This document shows positions 29,578 through 33,464 of a DNA stretch of 33,464 nucleotides, one piece after another. The first letter of the stretch is position 1, and every line of letters begins with the position of its first letter. Position numbers and translations under genes: made by a program. The stretch is from IMG/VR virus record IMGVR_UViG_3300043543_000508, positions 1 to 33,464 of that record; one strand, given 5' to 3'. The notes under the pieces are model-generated. The model ran no database searches and was not told the origin of the DNA. It was given only the letters and a program-made list of their open reading frames with translations. The DNA is from a virus.

Positions 29578-30235
29578 GGGCCAACACCTTCCAGGCAGGG
29601 TCGTGCGCGCACGCCATCGCCGTGCGCAGTGCGGGGAGCCAGCCGCCGTGGATCGCGACCTCCACCTGCTTCGGCGTGAACCGCCCGTCGGCCAACGCCG
29701 ACCTCGGCAGACGGTAGCCCCGCAAGAACTCGATCAGCGGCGCGTAGCGCGCGACGGTGTGCGGCGTGATCGGCACCGGCGCATCGGTCCAGTCCGTGCC
29801 GACCCAGGCCAGCCTGGCGCTCCCGACCTTGTGCATCAGCGTCAGCCAGCCCTGCTTTTTTCGGCCCAGCGTCTGATACACGCAAAACGGCGCGGCCGGC
29901 GGATGCACGAGGGCGTTCCACACGGTCCGGTCCGCGGCGCTCTCACGCCGCAACTCCCCATTCCAGGCCGCCCACGAGGTGCGGCGCAGCTCGTCGCGCT
30001 TCAAGAGGGCCCAGCAGAATTCGCAGAAACAATCCCCATGCGCCAGGAGCGGCCACGCGCTGAATTTGGACGAGGGGGACTCCGCGTGCCCGGCGGAGGT
30101 GCTCCGCGCGCACAGCCGGCATCGTCCGGCATGGCGACCAAGCACGGCGTCCGGACGCAGGACGTCGTACAGCGTCAACAGTTGGTCCCCGACCGGTCGG
30201 CTCGGCGACGGAATCTCGGGGAGGGAGAGGGCCAT
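29564..30235 (-). CDS. csf1: Csf1-like zinc-finger subunit of type IV CRISPR effector
   Basis: A 223-residue protein. ATG at 30235 shares one base with the integrase stop (TGATG). A cysteine cluster, C39-x2-C42 (GRCRLCARS) and C69-x-C71-x2-C74 (DCFCEFCWAL), forms a zinc-binding region as in Csf1. The second part follows the Csf1 pattern: HPPAAPFCVYQTLGRKKQGW (111-130), then LMHKVGSARLAW. Csf1 is the type IV signature large subunit. The gene runs into the Cas11-position gene with a 14-base overlap. The link to the integrase gene is discussed in the findings. Confidence 0.75.
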   Translation of the reverse strand: MALSLPEIPSPSRPVGDQLLTLYDVLRPDAVLGRHAGRCRLCARSTSAGHAESPSSKFSAWPLLAHGDCFCEFCWALLKRDELRRTSWAAWNGELRRESAADRTVWNALVHPPAAPFCVYQTLGRKKQGWLTLMHKVGSARLAWVGTDWTDAPVPITPHTVARYAPLIEFLRGYRLPRSALADGRFTPKQVEVAIHGGWLPALRTAMACAHDPAWKVLAHACP

Positions 30236-31302
30236 CACGGCGCTCCTTTCGTCAGCGTGAGCAGCAGCCTGGCCCCGCGGCGGAACTCGACCGGATTGCG
30301 CAGGCGATACACGGCGCGGAGCACCCGCCGGGTCGGGTCCTGGTAGTGCTCGGCATTCACGCCGCGCACGCTGTGCCCGGTGAGCCAGGCCCCCACGCCC
30401 GGCAGCACGTCGTCGTGCCAGGTCGAGCAGGTCTTGCGCAGGGCCTCGAAGGGCGCGCGGACCCCGGCCCGGGCGCAGATCCGCCGCCAGGCCGCATAGA
30501 AGGCCTGGTGCTTCCGAAAGCCGGGAAAGACCCATTCGGGATCGAGACCCAAATGGTGGACGTACTCCAGGTGCGCTCTCGCCACGCGGTTCAGCGGCGG
30601 ACGCTGGACTTTCCCCGTCTTGCGGGCGCGGTAGAACACCGCGCCATACCGAAAATCGTCCCAGCGGACGTCCTCCCACCGCAGCGCGAACAGGTCCCAC
30701 GTCCGCGGCCCCGTGTTCAGGGCCAGCACCAGCGCCGTCCGCCAGAGGATCGGCAGATGCAGTCCGCTGCGGCGATGGCCACCCGTCGGCCGGCAGGCCT
30801 CGGCGGCCAGATAGAGCGCGGAGAGCTCCCGCCGCGAGAAGACGAACGGCAGCCGCTTCTGCCGCGGCAGCGGCTGCGGAAAGCCGAAGTAGGGGACCAG
30901 CCCTTTCCCCTCGGGATTGTGCCGGTCGGCCGGCCAGAGGGGCGAGATCATCGCCGCCAGCGTCCGCAGGATTTTGTTGATGGTCGCCGGCGAGCGACGG
31001 AAGCGTTTCCGCCCCCGGCGGCAGGTCTCCTCGGCCAGCCGCTGCCGGAACCGCTTCACCGATTCCCGGTCGATCCAGGCCACCGGGCCGTTCTCGGTGA
31101 GTCGCTCCCAGTGGGCCAGCGTCGACCAGTATTCGGCAAGCGTCGCCGGGCGGCGCTCGTCGAGATGCGGCAGGACGTGCACCTCGAACGCCTCCCGCAG
31201 CGTGGAGTGGGGCCCCACCCGCTCGGCCGGGTCGCCGAAGAGTTTCAGGCGGGGTGATGTCGCCGGGGCCGGCGACGACGGAAACAAGACGAGTGACGAC
31301 AT
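30235..31302 (-). CDS. int: Tyrosine integrase (site-specific recombinase)
   Basis: A 355-residue protein, ATG at 31302 (GGGGAGACCCCGC upstream). Residues ~35-145 form the SAM-like core-binding domain. The catalytic domain shows Arg200 in NTGPRTWDLFALRW, Lys228/231 in RARKTGK, Arg289 in FEALRKT (with Glu286 at the usual His position), His310 in LTGHS, and nucleophile Tyr320 in NAEHY. It integrates and excises the phage. It is the first gene of the leftward early operon and overlaps csf1 by one base. The att site could not be defined. Confidence 0.88.
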   Translation of the reverse strand: MSSLVLFPSSPAPATSPRLKLFGDPAERVGPHSTLREAFEVHVLPHLDERRPATLAEYWSTLAHWERLTENGPVAWIDRESVKRFRQRLAEETCRRGRKRFRRSPATINKILRTLAAMISPLWPADRHNPEGKGLVPYFGFPQPLPRQKRLPFVFSRRELSALYLAAEACRPTGGHRRSGLHLPILWRTALVLALNTGPRTWDLFALRWEDVRWDDFRYGAVFYRARKTGKVQRPPLNRVARAHLEYVHHLGLDPEWVFPGFRKHQAFYAAWRRICARAGVRAPFEALRKTCSTWHDDVLPGVGAWLTGHSVRGVNAEHYQDPTRRVLRAVYRLRNPVEFRRGARLLLTLTKGAP

Positions 31303-31825
31303 GCGGGGTCTCCCCTCGGCGCCCGTGCCGGTCTGCCCGGCACCGCTCCGTCATCCCCTCCGTGACGGGTAGCCATTTGAAAGTCCACGCCCGCGATGAT
31401 CGCCTCCCGCGCTGGCCAAACTTTGGAAGCAGACAGATCAACAGGTAGCACACGCGGATCGCCATGCGCACTAGACCTCGTTGACGCAGCGCGAAAGCGG
31501 AGGCCCGCCGCGGGCGGGGAAACCCGCGGCGGGCAAGTTCCCTGGCCGGGGCGACGGCTGGCAGGAACCCGCTTTCCACTCAGGGCTGGGAGCCGGCAGC
31601 AAACCCCGGAGCACGAGATCAGGGCCGGCTCGTCGATCTGTCACGATCGAGGGCCGCGGCTCCCGGCGGGCTGAGAGAAGCCCGAGAAGTCAAGGTCGCC
31701 CGATCGCGCTCACCACACCCTTGCTACTGGGTGGCAGTCCCACGACTGCGGCGGGTAGTGAATCGCGCCGGCGGGGACTTGTCAACCGGAAAACGGAAAA
31801 TCCGCGCGACCGGGCCCGCGTGCGG
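31303..31825. other. Non-coding region between lipoprotein gene and integrase
   Basis: These 523 bases hold no convincing gene; short frames on both strands have unnatural composition. The region must contain the leftward integrase-operon promoter, possibly the phage attachment site, and a strong stem-loop (31503-31534). No -35/-10 pair is clear enough to name. Confidence 0.4.
31503..31534. terminator. Perfect 12-bp stem-loop
   Basis: GCCCGCCGCGGG (31503-31514) and its exact complement CCCGCGGCGGGC (31523-31534) flank an 8-base loop. There is no T-run on either side, so it would be a poor intrinsic terminator. It could be a Rho-related, pausing or protein-binding site downstream of the leftward lipoprotein gene. 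Confidence 0.4.
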
Positions 31826-32581
31826 CTACGGTCGATCCGGGGACGACGGCGCGTCGTCCAGGTCCCGCGCCATGGCGCGGGCCGCCTCGACCGCCTCGTC
31901 GGTGGCGGGCCGCCCGTCCCACCAGACCCAAAACCGCCAGTGCAGGCGGTCGAGATCGTCGTCGGTGAGCTGGTGGCGGGCGAGAAACTCCCGCCGGCGG
32001 ACGCCCCGCAGCGCGTCCCGCTCGGCCTCCGGCACGTCCAGGTCGGAGACGGCCACGAGTTCGTTCAGCCACTCCAGATAGAGCTGCTCGTCGCGCGGAC
32101 TGGGGCGCGTGGCGGGGTCGCGCGGCTCGATGGTCAGGATCGGCGGGGGCCAGGGAGCGAGTTTCGCTCCCGCGGACCTGCCGCTGGCGCATTCCGCGAA
32201 GGCGCGTCCAGATCGGTACTCGACGCGGGAGGTCGCCAGCAGGATGCGGATCCGGCGGTGGCTGCCGTTCGGGAGCTTCCGTTCGATCTCCGCACGGTAG
32301 GCCTCGTAGGCGCGGCGGAGGAAGGCCTCGACCGGCTCCCGCTCCAGCGGGCCGTGCCAGACCAGGCGGACCTGGCGGTGCATCACGCCGATCAGCGGCG
32401 CGTCCTTGTGCAGCACCTCGAGGACTTCCACCAACGGCGCGTCCTGGCCGAGGACTTCGGACAGCGACGGCGCGGCGTCCGGCGCGTGCGGAGCGGGGTC
32501 GACTGGCGTGGTGGACGCCGGCCGACAGCCCGCGGCCGCCAGAGCGAGGAGCAGACAGGCGAGAGTGAGCGTGCGCGCCAT
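31826..32581 (-). CDS. Predicted lipoprotein of unknown function
   Basis: A 251-residue protein. ATG at 32581 is chosen because GGGAGGT lies six bases upstream. The signal MARTLTLACLLLALAAAGCR has a lipobox (AAGC; Cys19). The mature part is soluble, Trp/Arg-rich (RQVRLVWHGPLEREPVEAFL, RRRIRILLATSRVEYRSGRA), with DRLHWRFWVWWDGRP near the end. No family is recognised. It may be a host gene at the integration site or cargo of the flanking element. Its long leader (32582-32700) contains an imperfect GC hairpin (CCCGGCCCCCGGA ... TCCGGGGCCGGG). Confidence 0.65.
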   Translation of the reverse strand: MARTLTLACLLLALAAAGCRPASTTPVDPAPHAPDAAPSLSEVLGQDAPLVEVLEVLHKDAPLIGVMHRQVRLVWHGPLEREPVEAFLRRAYEAYRAEIERKLPNGSHRRIRILLATSRVEYRSGRAFAECASGRSAGAKLAPWPPPILTIEPRDPATRPSPRDEQLYLEWLNELVAVSDLDVPEAERDALRGVRRREFLARHQLTDDDLDRLHWRFWVWWDGRPATDEAVEAARAMARDLDDAPSSPDRP

Positions 32582-32620
32582 GACGAGACCTCCCGAGCTG
32601 GTGCTGCTCCAGGAAAGACG

Positions 32621-32655
32621 CCCGGCCCCCGGAGGAAAGAGTTTCCGGGGCCGGG
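32621..32655. other. GC hairpin in lipoprotein leader
   Basis: CCCGGCCCCCGGA pairs with TCCGGGGCCGGG across a short loop, with one bulged C. It lies about 40-75 bases upstream of the lipoprotein start and could be a leader regulatory fold. No riboswitch motif is recognised. Confidence 0.3.
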
Positions 32656-32752
32656 GAAAGTCAAACCACACGCTTCGGCCGTGCGGAGAAGACGAACCGC
32701 CGCCGAGGACAGCCTGCCACGAATCGCCTGCCGGCGAAATGCTGCGGCGGCC

Positions 32753-32781
32753 AGAGCACCGGATATGCAATCCGGTGCTCT
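32753..32781. repeat. Perfect 12-bp hairpin resembling a tRNA anticodon arm
   Basis: AGAGCACCGGAT and ATCCGGTGCTCT are perfect complements around ATGCA. On the leftward strand it resembles the arm and loop of a tRNA with a GCA-like anticodon, but no T-arm or acceptor follows. The sequence TCCGGTGCTCT-x-x-TCTGC recurs at the tRNA-Asp fragment 220 bases to the right. It may be tRNA debris left at a recombination site. Confidence 0.45.
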
Positions 32782-32950
32782 AATCTGCACGTCCGATCAG
32801 GTGTGTAAGCTGGCGAGAGGGTAGCAAACCGCCGGGGCGGGAGCACGATCACGACCGCCGCCGCCAATCCCCCAGCCCTGACGACTGGGGCCTCATCGCC
32901 AGTGTTTCCTCCGCGGGAGCGCGGTCCGCACACTCCCGTTTGAATTCTCA

Positions 32951-33004
<54 letters not shown>

Positions 33005-33029
33005 GTCTGCCTGGCGGCGCGGGGGCCGC

Positions 33030-33464
33030 TCAGCCTTCCCGCGGCGGCTCTTGGCCGCCATCGAGCGCGTCAACGTAGTTCACGAGATCCTGCGTGTCCT
33101 GGTGGACGTAGCGCTGGATCGTCTGTAGGCCGGCATGACCCAGGACCGCTGCCGCCGCGGCGATCCCCTTCGCGCGACACAGCCGCGTTGCCAGGTGGTG
33201 GCGTGTGCTGTACAGCACGACGCGTCGGTCGACCAGGCACTTCCGGCGCAGCTCGCGAAAGGTTTGCGACAGGCGGGAGACCGTCCATCGCCGGCCGCGG
33301 GGCGTGACGAACAGCGGGCCGGCGCGGCGGCCCGCCACGTGCGCGTCGATCACCTCCAGGCACGCCTGCGACACGGGAATCAACCGCGGACGCCGTGTCT
33401 TCCCCGCCGTCTTGTGCCTGCGGCACACGATCACGCGGCGGGTCCGATCCAGATCGGAAATTTG
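33030..33464 (-). CDS. Second tyrosine recombinase, N-terminal part outside window
   Basis: The frame is open to the right edge; only the C-terminal ~145 residues are seen. The catalytic domain is clear: a beta-hairpin with the lysine (CRRHKTAGKTRRPRLIPVS), box II YSTRHHLATRL (His/Arg), GHAGLQTIQRY with the 'G-H-x ... Y' nucleophile region, and a short C-terminal tail. It belongs to a different element from the phage integrase at 30235-31302. The gene ends 25 bases from the tRNA-Asp fragment, consistent with an integrase next to its attachment site. Confidence 0.8.
   Translation of the reverse strand, partial: QISDLDRTRRVIVCRRHKTAGKTRRPRLIPVSQACLEVIDAHVAGRRAGPLFVTPRGRRWTVSRLSQTFRELRRKCLVDRRVVLYSTRHHLATRLCRAKGIAAAAAVLGHAGLQTIQRYVHQDTQDLVNYVDALDGGQEPPREG

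Larger units (their letters stand above)
1..31302. mobile_element. Lambda-like temperate siphophage genome or prophage (left end not in window)
   Basis: The stretch from the integrase to the left edge holds a complete set of lambda-type functions: terminase pair, portal, S49 maturation protease with nested scaffold, decoration and major capsid proteins, tail tube, tail-assembly chaperone, tape measure, distal tail proteins, a lysis-like cassette, a Gam-like protein, an O-like initiator with origin iterons and a tyrosine integrase. Head-gene order matches lambda Nu1-A-W-B-C-Nu3-D-E. The single 592-residue tape measure and the absence of sheath or contractile-baseplate genes point to a siphovirus. 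The left boundary is outside the window. The right boundary is somewhere between the integrase start and the tRNA debris near 32.75-33.0 kb. Confidence 0.85.

Noticed and set aside
31245-31451. Small leftward frame upstream of the integrase
   Set aside because: No ribosome site, unnatural Arg/Pro composition and overlap with the integrase start.
29564-31579. Long leftward frame spanning csf1 and the integrase region
   Set aside because: Only the csf1 part (from 30235) is natural. The upstream part is out of frame with the integrase, whose catalytic residues are clear.
32753-32781. Complete tRNA gene
   Set aside because: Only an anticodon-like hairpin is present; no T-arm, D-arm or acceptor can be built around it.

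Overview
The window is one temperate, lambda-like siphophage genome, probably an integrated prophage, in a GC-rich bacterium. Its right end is followed by a lipoprotein gene, tRNA debris and the start of a second element. The host is most likely a planctomycete. That call rests on general gene style (a CsrA gene, GC-rich lambda-type head genes, an exported protease and thioredoxin) and not on a marker gene, so it is tentative. The left edge cuts a glycosyltransferase gene and the right edge cuts a second integrase gene.

Structural block (1-16038, all leftward, read from right to left): small and large terminase, a gpW-position protein, portal, S49 protease with a nested scaffold start, decoration protein, major capsid protein, three connector/tail-completion genes, tail tube, tail-assembly chaperone with a probable -1 frameshift extension, tape measure, three distal tail proteins, one Gly-rich protein and a two-domain glycosyltransferase. 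The order follows lambda Nu1-A-W-B-C-Nu3-D-E-(F/Z/U)-V-G-T-H closely.

Middle block (16039-22525): a short rightward island (an unknown gene and an ASCH-domain gene) interrupts leftward genes for a ParB-like protein, an ABC-ATPase/GNAT fusion, an exported thioredoxin-fold protein, a membrane-anchored papain-like peptidase, a secreted Ig-like protein, a holin-like membrane protein and a Mu Gam-like end-binding protein. The ParB/ABC-GNAT pair looks like a DNA-modification or DNA-handling module. The holin/peptidase/thioredoxin set looks like a lysis cassette.

Control and early block (22526-31302): small rightward genes (a candidate RHH-type regulator, a helix-turn-helix protein and others, one with a clear promoter and operator-like palindrome) face a long leftward operon. 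That operon runs integrase, csf1-like, Cas11-position protein, csf2 (Cas7), csf3 (Cas5), a TGT/DpdA-like transglycosylase, two unknown genes, csrA, a lambda-O-like initiator carrying six palindromic 20-bp iterons inside its coding sequence, and a candidate helicase loader.

The standout is the type IV-like CRISPR effector set (csf1, cas11 position, csf2, csf3). It has no array, adaptation genes or crRNA nuclease in view, and it is joined by 1- to 35-nt overlaps to the integrase on one side and to a base-exchange (TGT/DpdA-like) enzyme on the other. This could be a phage-borne RNP coupled to nucleic-acid base modification.

Right end (31303-33464): a non-coding stretch with a strong stem-loop, a lipoprotein gene, a tRNA-like hairpin, a 3' tRNA-Asp fragment and the C-terminal part of a second tyrosine recombinase. 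These suggest that a second mobile element abuts the prophage.
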